Shown piece by piece: positions 55,739 to 64,000 of a stretch of 64,000 nucleotides of DNA; the stretch's first letter is position 1; every line of letters starts with the position of its first letter. A model generated the notes under the pieces. It ran no database searches. It saw nothing but the letters and a program-made list of their open reading frames with translations, and was not told the DNA's origin. The position numbers were made by a program, and so were the translations under genes. Source of the DNA: Martinezella miluonensis (GTDB taxonomy: Bacteria > Pseudomonadota > Alphaproteobacteria > Rhizobiales > Rhizobiaceae); the NCBI RefSeq assembly GCF_900094545.1, contig NZ_FMAH01000005.1, positions 124,001 to 188,000 on the forward strand, in the 5' to 3' direction.

Positions 55739-56554
55739 CTATCCGGCCGCGTGAGCACCGAAGAATTCATTTCGCAGGTTCTGATCCAACGGACGGACGC
55801 GCGAGAGATTGGCCAAGAGCTGGCGGGGGCGGCGCAGCACCGATGCATTCAGAAAATGCGTCCGGATAAGGTTGGAGGACTTACTGTGAGCGCCGCTGTG
55901 TCCGACCCGGTAGATGGCGCCGCGGAAGGGAAGCGACCCAAGCGGATGACCGGCGTCCGCAAGTATCTTGCCGATGCGCACATGGCTGCCGAGCATCGAC
56001 TTGATGTAGTCGACATCGGCGTCCTCGAAGGTTGCCGGAAGCCCATAGAGGTCTGAGCGGATGATCAGCGAGGTGCCGCAGAAATTGGCAAAGTCATTGT
56101 GATGCAGCAGTAGCCGGCCGCCCTCGTTCCAGAGATAGCCGCGGTCGATCTTCCAGCCATTGGCGTTGCTGTTCCTGCCGGCAAACTCGACGATATTGGC
56201 GCTGACGAAATCATCGTCGTCGACGATCATGAAGAAGCGCGTGTCGCGGGCGGAAAGCATGCCGCTCAGCACCCGGCGCCCTTTGTCCAGCCGGAAGGCG
56301 TCATAGACCTTTTCCCGGTCGGCGCCGTTGATGTCGTGCAGCTGGTTTGGCGGAAATGAGACGCGCTCGACGGAGAATTTCGGCGGCAGGTCCGGCAGGT
56401 CGGCGCCCTCATTGGCGACGATCACGCCGCGCCAGTCGCCGTTGGACTGTCCGGAAATCGAGGCGATCGTTTGAGACAGCCGGCTTTTCAGCGAAGGCCA
56501 GTCATTGGAATTGGCCTGATGGCGAACCGGGATGATGAAAGTAACCAGTGTCAT
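55739..56554 (-). CDS. Glycosyltransferase (GT-A type)
   Basis: This 271-aa protein begins MTLVTFIIPVRHQANSNDWP and carries a DDDD acidic cluster in RFFMIVDDDDFVSANIVEF, the metal/nucleotide-sugar site of GT-A glycosyltransferases. No membrane helix is seen. I chose MTLVTF at 56554; the open frame extends 46 codons further but without ribosome-binding support. Located between a polysaccharide acyltransferase and a flippase, so a role in a surface glycan is likely. The sugar is unknown. Confidence 0.78.
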   Translation of the reverse strand: MTLVTFIIPVRHQANSNDWPSLKSRLSQTIASISGQSNGDWRGVIVANEGADLPDLPPKFSVERVSFPPNQLHDINGADREKVYDAFRLDKGRRVLSGMLSARDTRFFMIVDDDDFVSANIVEFAGRNSNANGWKIDRGYLWNEGGRLLLHHNDFANFCGTSLIIRSDLYGLPATFEDADVDYIKSMLGSHVRIGKILADAGHPLGSLPFRGAIYRVGHSGAHSKSSNLIRTHFLNASVLRRPRQLLANLSRVRPLDQNLRNEFFGAHAAG

Positions 56555-56648
56555 GACGCGCCCTTTTGACAGGAGGTACGGCTGTTTCGGAAGCTGAAGA
56601 GGCGTTGCCGGTTCAAGTCTTGCTTCGATCCGGCGTCCGCGACGGCTG

Positions 56649-58190
56649 CTATTGGGTTCTTGCGCGGCGACCCTGCAGGGTCGTGCGCACAAGAAAGAGG
56701 ATCCTTTCCCTGCATAGAAGAAAGATCAGGGCCGAATAGGTGATGCCGCCGACGAGGATCTCGGTGACGAGACGGGCGGCCATGGACCAGTCGCTCAAGG
56801 CCGACGATGTTGCCAAGACTGCGACGAGCATGCCGAGATAGGCCGCGATCGGCCTCAGGAACTGGCCGAAATATTCAGGGATGCTCAGCCCGATCAAACG
56901 GGAGACCATCCACAGCGTCGCCGGCCAAAGCATCAGCACTTCGAGCATCAGCGCAAAGACGATGGTCGAGACGCCATATGGGTAGAGAACAAACACAGTC
57001 AGAATGGTGACGATGTTGCGCACCAGCTGGTAGTAGAACCACCAGTCGGATTTGCCCTGGCTGGTAATCAAGGATGCCTGGATCACGCCGATGCCGCCCA
57101 TGAGGCCGATCACGCAGAAGAAGCGAACCGGCCAGATGGCCGCCGTCCAGTGAGCGCCGAAGATCAGCGGAATGGCATCGTCGGCGACGGCTGCGAGCCC
57201 CATGAAGGCGGGAAAGGATACCAGCGAGCAGCCGAAGGTCGCCATGAGGAAGGCTTCGCGGACCTTGTTCTGATCGTGCTGTAGCGACGAGAGCAGCACA
57301 TGGCTCACCGAGGTCAGGCCGCCGGCAACGACATTGTTGAGCATCTCGTAGAGCCGCCGGGCAAAATTATAGATACCGAGAGCGGCAGGGCTCACCAGCA
57401 TGCCGATGATCAGCTGGTCGAGGTTCATGGTCTGCAGGAAGCGGTTGCCGGAGGCGAAAATGCCGTAATGCAGCAGCTCTTTCAGGCTCGAGAGCTTGAT
57501 CCGGATGCCGGGCAGCCATTTCGCGCCCCAGAAGGCCGCGATGCAGGCTGCGGCGGGTGCGGCGATCTGTGCGATCGCAAGCGCCCACAGGCCGAAGCCG
57601 GCGAAGATCAGCGACAGGCAGATGACTGCAGAGACGAAGGTGGCGATCGCGGTACGCACGGCCGCCAGATGAAAGGACATCGTCCTGCCGATCAAGGCAT
57701 TGGGAACGATGATCATCATGTCGAAGAAGATCTTCAATCCGATAATCGTCAGCAGGTTGACGATCTCGTCATGGCCGACCCAGTGGGCAACGGTCGGAGA
57801 CAGTGCAAACAGCGCGGCGTAGAGAATGGCGGCCGAGAAGAAGGAGAGCCAGAAGACGGTATCGAGATGGCTGCGCCGGATCGACTTCTGCTGGATCAGC
57901 GCTTCGCCGAAGGCGGTGGGGCCAAAGCCGGCGGTGAAGCTGACGACGGCGAAGGCGAGCGCAACGAGGCCGAAATCTTGCGGCAGAAGAAATCGCGACG
58001 TGACGACAAAGACGAGACTGTTGAGCGCTGTCGGGATCAGCGTGTCCAGCGCCGACCAGAATGCGCCCCTCAGCGCGGCGCGCGATCGGTTTTCGCTTAG
58101 ATGCTCAAAGACGATTTCATCCGCTTCGGAAGCCAGCAATCGTATACCTCGCCTTCTGGATTTTCGACCGACGCAGGCGCTACCCGGCAT
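56649..58190 (-). CDS. Polysaccharide/lipopolysaccharide flippase (Wzx-like)
   Basis: This protein has about 13 membrane helices and the MOP-superfamily opening RGAFWSALDTLIPTALNSLV and LPQDFGLVALAFAVVSF. It flips lipid-linked oligosaccharide across the inner membrane. The 513-aa frame begins at an ATG at 58190, but a TTG at 58139 (GCGAGG site 7 bp upstream) gives a more natural N-terminus and may be the true start. It is the first gene of the flippase-glycosyltransferase-acyltransferase group. Confidence 0.83.
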   Translation of the reverse strand: MPGSACVGRKSRRRGIRLLASEADEIVFEHLSENRSRAALRGAFWSALDTLIPTALNSLVFVVTSRFLLPQDFGLVALAFAVVSFTAGFGPTAFGEALIQQKSIRRSHLDTVFWLSFFSAAILYAALFALSPTVAHWVGHDEIVNLLTIIGLKIFFDMMIIVPNALIGRTMSFHLAAVRTAIATFVSAVICLSLIFAGFGLWALAIAQIAAPAAACIAAFWGAKWLPGIRIKLSSLKELLHYGIFASGNRFLQTMNLDQLIIGMLVSPAALGIYNFARRLYEMLNNVVAGGLTSVSHVLLSSLQHDQNKVREAFLMATFGCSLVSFPAFMGLAAVADDAIPLIFGAHWTAAIWPVRFFCVIGLMGGIGVIQASLITSQGKSDWWFYYQLVRNIVTILTVFVLYPYGVSTIVFALMLEVLMLWPATLWMVSRLIGLSIPEYFGQFLRPIAAYLGMLVAVLATSSALSDWSMAARLVTEILVGGITYSALIFLLCRERILFLVRTTLQGRRARTQ

Positions 58191-58351
58191 CGGCCAATTG
58201 CCGCTCCGCTATCTTTCGATGGATCGGGCGGCGTTCTGGAGGCTTGATCTAGGCCAGCTCTTCGATTTGTCTAGGGACGATTGTTGCATTGCAACATTAC
58301 ATTGCCAAAAAGTTTCTGCGATCGAGATAAACGCGAATGCTCACCGCATCG

Positions 58352-58984
58352 TCACTGTGCGGCGGAGCGAACCTTGGGTGCCTCATCCCATTCGATGTCG
58401 GGCGCGAGTTCGGCGTCGTCGTCGGGCTCGTTCATGACATAGAGATAGCCGTCGAGCATATCGCAGGCGCGTTCACTGGCGCCGATCTTTGCTTCCGTTT
58501 CGCTGATTGCAGTGGCGATCGCCTTGATGCGTGCGCGCAGCATGTGGCCGACCACATCCTTGCCCGGGCGCTTTCCGAGACGGTCGAGATGAAGGCCGAT
58601 GCGGTTGGAGTGACGCTCCAGCTCGCTCTTGCTGAAATGCGCCTTGCGGATCTCCTCGAGCAGAGCCGCCCGCATCTTGGCGACGGGATCGAAGGTGCCG
58701 GGCTCGCGCTCGTCGAGGACCATTTCGGTGATAAGCTTTTCGATGGCAACCAGCGCCTGAAGATCGACGGCGTCCGTCAATTCGACATCGTAGCCGGTGT
58801 CGTCGAACACTTTGCGGCGCGTGGGGTCGAGAAGCAGCTCGTAGGCCTTCTGCAATTGCGAGAAGGCATCCGTGTCCCCGCCTGAATCCGGATGTGCCGC
58901 CTTTGCCCGCTTGCGATAGGCCGCCTTGATCTGCTCTTCGCCCGCATCGCGTGCAACGCCGAGAATATCGTAGGGATCAGTCAC
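58352..58984 (-). CDS. DnaJ-domain protein
   Basis: This 210-aa protein has an N-terminal J domain (about 3-65): YDILGVARDAGEEQIKAAYR and the HPD tripeptide at 31-33. The rest is a helical region of unknown type (about 75-210, LVAIEKLITEMVLDEREP) with no zinc-finger or substrate-binding CTD domains. It may recruit DnaK to a specific partner. It lies 366 bp downstream of htrA on the same strand. Confidence 0.87.
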   Translation of the reverse strand: MTDPYDILGVARDAGEEQIKAAYRKRAKAAHPDSGGDTDAFSQLQKAYELLLDPTRRKVFDDTGYDVELTDAVDLQALVAIEKLITEMVLDEREPGTFDPVAKMRAALLEEIRKAHFSKSELERHSNRIGLHLDRLGKRPGKDVVGHMLRARIKAIATAISETEAKIGASERACDMLDGYLYVMNEPDDDAELAPDIEWDEAPKVRSAAQ

Positions 58985-59350
58985 TCCAGCTCCTGCCGCC
59001 GCTTCGTCCTGTCTCGGGGGCCAAGCCCCTCATTGTTGGTTTCACTGGCAGGCAAATAAGTCCGCCATCGGGCCGTTCCTGTCCGCCTAGGGAAATCTTT
59101 GTACCATCACAACGGCGGAGTTTGGACAAAAACTGCTTCTTGTCAAAGCCGATGCGGAGTCTTCTGTGGAGGATGGTCGCGATTGTCAAGCAACCCATCA
59201 GCGTTTCGTTTCTCGATCGCACCGGGGTGGTCAGGTGCCAAGCTGCCTCTGCCAGGGCACAAGGTGCAGGCCCACTCTTGCGGGCCGCGGCACGAAAAAC
59301 CCCGCCTCCGCAAGCGGAAACGGGGCTTTTGGCTGTTATGAGCTTCGACG
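58985..59350. other. Intergenic region with htrA terminator
   Basis: This 366-bp gap contains the htrA terminator at its right end (59295-59330) and presumably the promoter of the DnaJ-domain gene. I found no other gene. Frames open here carry no ribosome-binding site. Confidence 0.5.
59295..59330 (-). terminator. htrA intrinsic terminator
   Basis: On the minus strand, GCCCCGTTTCCGC pairs (with two G-U pairs) to GCGGAGGCGGGG and is followed by TTTTT (59299-59295). It starts 21 bp after the htrA stop. Strong stem and clean T tract. Confidence 0.8.
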
Positions 59351-60853
59351 TCAGGCGGCCGAGAACGGCACGGCGACGAAGGTCTTGGCGCCGTCGCGCT
59401 CGATCAGGAGCAGGACGGATTTGCGGCCATCCTTACCGGCCTTGGCGACGGCCGTCTGGACGTCATGGGCGTTGCGGACCGGCTGATCGTTGACCGAGAC
59501 AATGATGTCGCCGGTCTGGATGCCGGCTGCCGCGGCCGACTTGTCCGGATTGACGCTGGCAACGACGGCGCCCTCGACGCCATGCGGCAGGTTCAGCTGC
59601 TGGCGGACATCGGGCGTCAGGTTGGCGAGGCCGACACCTATGCTTGGCTGGTTGGAAGGCTGGACCTTGCCGTCACCACTGTCGTTTGCGGCCTGCTTGC
59701 TGTCGTCATTGCCGCCGATGGTGACGCTGACATCCATGCTCTTGCCGTCGCGCCACAAGGTGACGGAGCGCTTGTCGCCGGGAGCGAGATCGGCAACCAG
59801 CCGCGACAGGTCCTTCGGCGTCTTGACGGTTTCGTTGCCGACGGCGGTAACGATATCGCCGCTCTTGATGCCGGCGCGTGCTGCCGGCGTGTCGTCGTTA
59901 ACGTTGGCGATGAGCGCACCCTGAGCCTGCGACAGGCCCATGGCGTTGGCGACATCGGAGGTCACCGGCTGGATCGCGACGCCGAGATAGCCGTGATCGA
60001 TCGAGCCGTTCTTTTCCAGCTTTGCGACGATCGACTTGGCTTCGTCGGAGGGAATGGCGAAACCGACGCCGACGCTGCCACCATTCGGCGAATAGATGGC
60101 CGTATTGATGCCAACGACATTGCCTTCGCGATCAACCAGCGGGCCGCCGGAATTGCCGTGATTGATCGGTGCGTCGATCTGGATGAAGTCGTCATAGGGG
60201 CCGCTATGCAGGTCGCGGCCGCGAGCCGAAACGATGCCGGCGGTAACGGTCGTACCGATGCCGAAGGGGTTGCCGATCGCCAGAATCTGGTCGCCGAGCT
60301 TCAATTTGTCAGAGTCACCCCAGGCGATGGTCGCCAGCGGCTTCGGCGCCTTGATCTTTAGGACGGCAAGATCCGATTTGGCATCGGCACCCAGCAGCTT
60401 GGCGGGAACTTCGGTGCCGTCGTCGAGGGTTACCTTGATGTCAACCGCGTTCTGAACCACGTGGTTGTTGGTGACGATGATGCCGTCAGGGCTGATGATG
60501 AAGCCGGAGCCGAGCGCCATGGCGTGCTGGTTCTGCTGCTGGTGCGGCATCTGCTTCGGGAAGGGGATGCCCTGGTTTTCGAAGAATTGGCGGAACTGCT
60601 CGTCCATCGGCGAGTTGCTGCCGTCGGTGCTGGTGTCGGTCGCCTTCATGGTGGTGGTGACGGTGACGACGGCGGGCTTGTCGGCATCGACGATAGCAGC
60701 GAAAGAGCCGCCGGGCACGATGATGCCGGCAGGTTCGGCGGCAGAGGCGATGGCAGCGGAGGTACTGAAGGCAAAAGGCAATGCGCCTGCGCCGACGATG
60801 ATGGCGGCGCCTACGATGGCGGCGGTGCGATGTTTGCGGAGGAGAGATGACAT
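59351..60853 (-). CDS. HtrA/Deg-family periplasmic serine protease
   Basis: This 500-aa Do-family protease begins with an N-terminal membrane anchor/signal (about 10-40). A trypsin-like domain follows, with catalytic H131 (VTNNHVVQNA), D161 (AKSDLAVLK) and S235 (NHGNSGGPL). Two PDZ domains come next (about 285-375 and 400-490). A Gln-rich segment MPHQQQNQH precedes the protease core. It degrades misfolded periplasmic proteins. Which of the several rhizobial Deg paralogues it is cannot be told. A strong terminator follows. Confidence 0.92.
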   Translation of the reverse strand: MSSLLRKHRTAAIVGAAIIVGAGALPFAFSTSAAIASAAEPAGIIVPGGSFAAIVDADKPAVVTVTTTMKATDTSTDGSNSPMDEQFRQFFENQGIPFPKQMPHQQQNQHAMALGSGFIISPDGIIVTNNHVVQNAVDIKVTLDDGTEVPAKLLGADAKSDLAVLKIKAPKPLATIAWGDSDKLKLGDQILAIGNPFGIGTTVTAGIVSARGRDLHSGPYDDFIQIDAPINHGNSGGPLVDREGNVVGINTAIYSPNGGSVGVGFAIPSDEAKSIVAKLEKNGSIDHGYLGVAIQPVTSDVANAMGLSQAQGALIANVNDDTPAARAGIKSGDIVTAVGNETVKTPKDLSRLVADLAPGDKRSVTLWRDGKSMDVSVTIGGNDDSKQAANDSGDGKVQPSNQPSIGVGLANLTPDVRQQLNLPHGVEGAVVASVNPDKSAAAAGIQTGDIIVSVNDQPVRNAHDVQTAVAKAGKDGRKSVLLLIERDGAKTFVAVPFSAA

Positions 60854-61118
60854 GGCAAAAGTCCCTTGCGAGATTGTTGGCGAATTGGCGTCTTGTCCAT
60901 GTCCGGGACAGGCGTCGAATGGGGCCGCGTCAATTCGTTCGGGGAACCTTGGTTTCCCGCCTTTACTCCAGGGAAGTGAAGTATAAAAATGAATTGGCGC
61001 TGATGAACAATATGATCCGCCAATCGACTTTTACAAATTAAATATTGATCATGTTTTTATTGCAAAAATTTAAGATATTACATGAATTTAATGTTCGTCG
61101 GCCGGAATTTCCCCATAT

Positions 61119-61925
61119 TTAGCTTTGCGGCACCGGCCATCTTTTAAGGGCTTCCATTCCAAGCTCGGTCAGCGCGTAAATGCCGCGGTCGATGCGCTCG
61201 AACCAACCATAGACGTTATCTCTCAGGATTTGCGGGGCCTTCGGTGCTGCTTCGCGCATGTCCTTGGGGCGCTGCACCCCGTTTTCGAGCGCCGCCGCGC
61301 AGACCAGAGCCTGTTGCCGATAGGCCGTCATGATCGGTTTGCGCGTGCTGCCGCCAAGGGCCGGGTCACCCTTGCGCCGGCGATGTTCCTCAACAAGGCG
61401 TGATCTGCGCCGCGCATTTTTGCGGGGCATCGGCGCGACGGGGCTGACGACGATATCGACGACATCGCTGTCCGATACCGTCAGCATGCCAAAACCCAGC
61501 CGGCGGCAAAGGTCGCGGAAGCGGCGATCACTCTCCCGTCCCTTGCCCTTTACCGAGACTCGGGCGGCGATCCAGACTTCATCGCTGGCAGCAGCGCGAT
61601 CGACGGCCTGCAGGATCAGTTCGAGATTGAAACTCATCTTCAACTCGCAAATGACGACGACGGGCGGCTCGCCATCATTCAGCCCCACGAGATCACAGCC
61701 GCCGATCTCGCCTTTCACGGCGTAGCCGGCCGCTTCGAGAAATGACTTGATCGGAAGATATAGCGCCGTTTCCAAATCCGCCTCCGGGCTTTTCACATCC
61801 GGATGAGGTTTAGCCGATTCGGTTAACCAGAAGGTCGATAGAGGTGAGAAGGCGGTTTTTGCTGTGAGACCGATTATCGCGAGCGAATGAAAAGAGACCG
61901 ATAGTGCGGGCCCTTTTCCATTCAC
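61119..61925 (-). CDS. DUF2161 PD-(D/E)XK-fold protein
   Basis: This is a 268-aa frame matching DUF2161, a predicted PD-(D/E)XK-type nuclease/phosphodiesterase fold. The catalytic-type residues are D78 in GGCDLVGLNDG and E94/K96 in VVVICELKMSFN. A central basic segment (PRKNARRRSRLVEEHRRRKG) and a C-terminal winged-helix-like part follow. The start is uncertain. The conserved part begins near ADLETALYLP, and a GTG at 61796 may be the true start. It lies 7 bp after the GH94 gene stop. Confidence 0.72.
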   Translation of the reverse strand: MNGKGPALSVSFHSLAIIGLTAKTAFSPLSTFWLTESAKPHPDVKSPEADLETALYLPIKSFLEAAGYAVKGEIGGCDLVGLNDGEPPVVVICELKMSFNLELILQAVDRAAASDEVWIAARVSVKGKGRESDRRFRDLCRRLGFGMLTVSDSDVVDIVVSPVAPMPRKNARRRSRLVEEHRRRKGDPALGGSTRKPIMTAYRQQALVCAAALENGVQRPKDMREAAPKAPQILRDNVYGWFERIDRGIYALTELGMEALKRWPVPQS

Positions 61926-61932
61926 GATTGGC

Positions 61933-64000
61933 TCAGGCCTTGAAATCCAGCTTGACGTCGCATGTGCCTATCGAGGCTGGTAGCAGCGGCTTGCGGATGC
62001 GCTGACCGAACTGCCGCTTGAAGCCGAAGATGTTGCCGATCAGGCTCTTGGTATAGAGGCCGGGACCGCTGGAATAGATGCGCCAGCCGCCATCGACGGC
62101 AATATCGCCCGCCTTGACGCGCGCCCATTCCGACGAAGCCCGATAGCGGTCGTCGAAGGCCGCGTCGCTGCTGCTGAAATAGGTATTGCGTTGGCGGAGC
62201 GCCGCATGCTCGACGCGGCCGCTGACTGCGATCGGATTGGCGAGCGCGAGGGCTGCCCACACAGCTTCTGCATCGTCGTCGAGCGCCAACGCCTCGCAGT
62301 AGCGCAGATGCGCATGCACATACATGAGCCCGATCTCGCGGCCGAAGAAGGATGAGGATTCGGCGCGGCGGAACAGCTTTTCCGGGCCGCCGGAATAGGT
62401 CGCCGGCTTTTCCATCAACCGCACGCCATCCGGGAAGAGCAGGTTCTCGCGGATGATCTTCATGTGGGCATGGCGCTGATCCCTGGTGAACAGGCCGCCG
62501 ATCATCGGCTGGGTCATTGCGATCAGCGAATAGTGCAGACCGGTTCTGGTATCCTCAGGATGCAGCAGCAATTCGACGCCGTCATGGCTCGGATCGAAGA
62601 CGCCGTAGCCGGCGACGATGCCGTCGCGCATCAGCAGCCGGTTGAAATCGGCGCGCATGGCGACGGCCGTTGCTTGAAGCGACTGGGCCTCCTCGTTACG
62701 GCTGGCAAGGGTCAGGATGTTGGCGTAGCGCACCAGCTGTTCGTACAGCAGTGAAACGGTCCAGCTGCTGACCATCCAATCTCGCAGATGCGGATCAGCC
62801 GGCTGCAGGCTGTCGTTCCAGTCGCCCTCGCCATAGCGGATGAGGCTCGTGCCGGGCACGAAGCGGCTGCGCACGGTGTCCAGCAGCTTTTCGATATGAT
62901 CGGAGATCGTTGCGCGCTCCGAAGTGAGCTGCATGCTGTCGTCGGCGCGCCATGGCACTGTTTCGGCAAGGAAGGCGATGTCGCCGGTTGCCTCGATGTA
63001 ATCGCAGAGCGCCTTTAGCGGCCAGACGACGATATCGCCATGCGCTTCGCCGGCGCGGATATTGGCGTAGGGCTCCAGCATGAACCATTGCGGCCAGTCG
63101 CCACGGTCCCGATACTGCTCGGAAAAGAGCGTGCTGAGGATCTGCCGGGCCTCTTCATCATGCTCATAGGCGAGCAGGAATTCGATCGGCCCCTGGCAAA
63201 CGTCACGCGTTCCCCAGGCAGCACCCGTATATTGCTCCAGCCCGTGCGGCACGCTCAGATGCACGATCGCATCATGCGCGATCCAGGGCAGCATGACGGC
63301 CTGTGCCGCCACATCGCGGCCATCGCCTTCAATGCGTGCGTCTCGGGTCACATGGCTCCAGAAGCGCTGCGCCGGCGCCAGCATCTCCTCGCTTTCGACA
63401 CCGGCGCTGTAGCGTGCAGCGAGCGCTTCCGCGGCTTCCGGATCGGTCATCGATCCTGTGACGGCAAAGCGCAATTCCTTGGCCGGATGCGATTTCAGGG
63501 CGATGAACGGGCCGTTGCGGGCTGCGCCGTCGCTATAGAGCAGCTCATCGCCGCCGACTGTCTCGAAAGCATCGGGCGTTGAGGTCACGAGATGGTAGCC
63601 GGCCTTCGGATAGCGATCCCACAGCCACGACGGCTGCGGGCGGAAGGAGATGCGCTTGGCCGCTGCGTCGACCGCGATATTGGCAACCGCTTCATAGTCG
63701 CGCTCGCCGAGCACGATATGGCCGAATACGAGGAAGCGGCAGGCGGTTCCTTCGACCGATACGCTCCATTGCATGGCCGGATCATCGCCCGAAGCGATGG
63801 CCGACACGGTGATGGTTCGGCCGGAAAGCCGGTAGATCCAGCCGGTATCGCTAAGGCCCATCTCGAAGGCTGCCGGCACGCCGAGCAGGCGCCAGCCATC
63901 GCCGAGATCGACGAGGATGCGCAGGCCGCTTGATCGCGTCAGATTGTATGGATCGCGCGAGACGGAGAACAGCTTGTGGAAGGATGTGTTGCCGATGGTC
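61933..64000 (-). CDS. GH94-type glycoside phosphorylase / cyclic beta-glucan-synthase-like C-terminal part (5' end outside window)
   Basis: The reading frame is open through the right edge of the window and covers about 690 residues of a GH94 (glycosyltransferase 36) protein. It has the domain entry DPYNLTRSSGLRILVDLG, TGAAWGTRDVCQGPIEFLL, YGEGDWNDSLQPADP (catalytic Asp of GH94 in the GDWND box) and a C-terminal GWRIYSSGPGLYTKSLIGN. Cyclic beta-1,2-glucan synthases (NdvB) end in such a domain, which trims the product. Single-domain GH94 phosphorylases also exist, so NdvB identity needs the missing N-terminal part. The apparent GTG start at 63879 is internal. Confidence 0.85.
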   Translation of the reverse strand, partial: TIGNTSFHKLFSVSRDPYNLTRSSGLRILVDLGDGWRLLGVPAAFEMGLSDTGWIYRLSGRTITVSAIASGDDPAMQWSVSVEGTACRFLVFGHIVLGERDYEAVANIAVDAAAKRISFRPQPSWLWDRYPKAGYHLVTSTPDAFETVGGDELLYSDGAARNGPFIALKSHPAKELRFAVTGSMTDPEAAEALAARYSAGVESEEMLAPAQRFWSHVTRDARIEGDGRDVAAQAVMLPWIAHDAIVHLSVPHGLEQYTGAAWGTRDVCQGPIEFLLAYEHDEEARQILSTLFSEQYRDRGDWPQWFMLEPYANIRAGEAHGDIVVWPLKALCDYIEATGDIAFLAETVPWRADDSMQLTSERATISDHIEKLLDTVRSRFVPGTSLIRYGEGDWNDSLQPADPHLRDWMVSSWTVSLLYEQLVRYANILTLASRNEEAQSLQATAVAMRADFNRLLMRDGIVAGYGVFDPSHDGVELLLHPEDTRTGLHYSLIAMTQPMIGGLFTRDQRHAHMKIIRENLLFPDGVRLMEKPATYSGGPEKLFRRAESSSFFGREIGLMYVHAHLRYCEALALDDDAEAVWAALALANPIAVSGRVEHAALRQRNTYFSSSDAAFDDRYRASSEWARVKAGDIAVDGGWRIYSSGPGLYTKSLIGNIFGFKRQFGQRIRKPLLPASIGTCDVKLDFKA

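Overview
The window looks like part of a secondary replicon (chromid or large plasmid) of a Rhizobiaceae bacterium, most likely Rhizobium. The evidence is GC-rich DNA with alphaproteobacterial codon use, a minCDE operon (carried on secondary replicons in many Rhizobiaceae) with a CtrA-type box in front of it, a GH94/cyclic-beta-glucan-synthase-type gene, DUF992, DUF4173 and DUF2161 genes, and many LysR, TetR and AraC regulators. Genus and replicon type are inferences. I saw no rRNA, tRNA, CRISPR array, insertion sequence or prophage.

Layout. 1-8.3 kb: a LysR fragment, an O-methyltransferase, a secreted alpha/beta hydrolase, the thiol-redox protein DipZ, a Tat-exported hydrolase, an EnvZ/OmpR-type two-component pair and an Ohr/OsmC peroxidase. 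8.3-11.5 kb: a small secreted peptide, minCDE, a candidate sRNA and a NodB-like deacetylase. 11.5-16.8 kb: a TetR repressor divergent from a membrane-maintenance group (PspA, YiaAB, and an MFS-PlsC-AMP-ligase lysophospholipid acyltransferase) behind three identical operator-like palindromes. 16.8-20.2 kb (minus): a 58-aa peptide, a DUF4173 membrane protein and a second two-component pair, apparently one operon. 20.7-25.2 kb: a membrane diguanylate cyclase with a coupled 44-aa ORF, a serine hydrolase, a GNAT and an AraC regulator. 25.2-31 kb: leuA with a leucine-codon leader, a frameshifted saccharopine-dehydrogenase-like gene, a DCC-family protein, a small cell-envelope protein and a PAP2 phosphatase. 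31.2-35.4 kb: a GAF-Fis activator, acetaldehyde dehydrogenase, DUF779, a DJ-1 protein and a ribbon-helix-helix protein. 35.4-42.6 kb: small regulator/enzyme pairs (TetR/hydrolase, LysR/cupin-RibD) and two aldo/keto reductases, one apparently without its catalytic Tyr and His. 42.6-48.2 kb: small stress proteins (CsbD, BON, DUF992) and katG/oxyR. 48.3-54.6 kb: M20 amidohydrolase, polar amino-acid ABC transporter, an NMT1/Pht5-like protein and a divergent MocR regulator. 54.6-58.2 kb: a surface-polysaccharide group (acyltransferase 3, glycosyltransferase, flippase). 58.3-64 kb: a DnaJ-domain protein, HtrA/Deg protease, a DUF2161 nuclease-fold protein and the 3' part of a GH94 gene that runs off the window.

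Common themes are envelope and redox stress (DipZ, Ohr, PspA/Aas, KatG/OxyR, HtrA, CsbD) and short ORFs translationally coupled to membrane signalling proteins. The most unusual points are the TetR-PspA-YiaAB-Aas unit with triple operators, two previously overlooked ATGA-coupled micro-ORFs, the tandem GATACA half-sites between dipZ and the Tat hydrolase gene, the GAF-Fis activator without an AAA+ domain paired with an 18-bp palindrome, and the C-terminal frameshift in the saccharopine-dehydrogenase-like gene.
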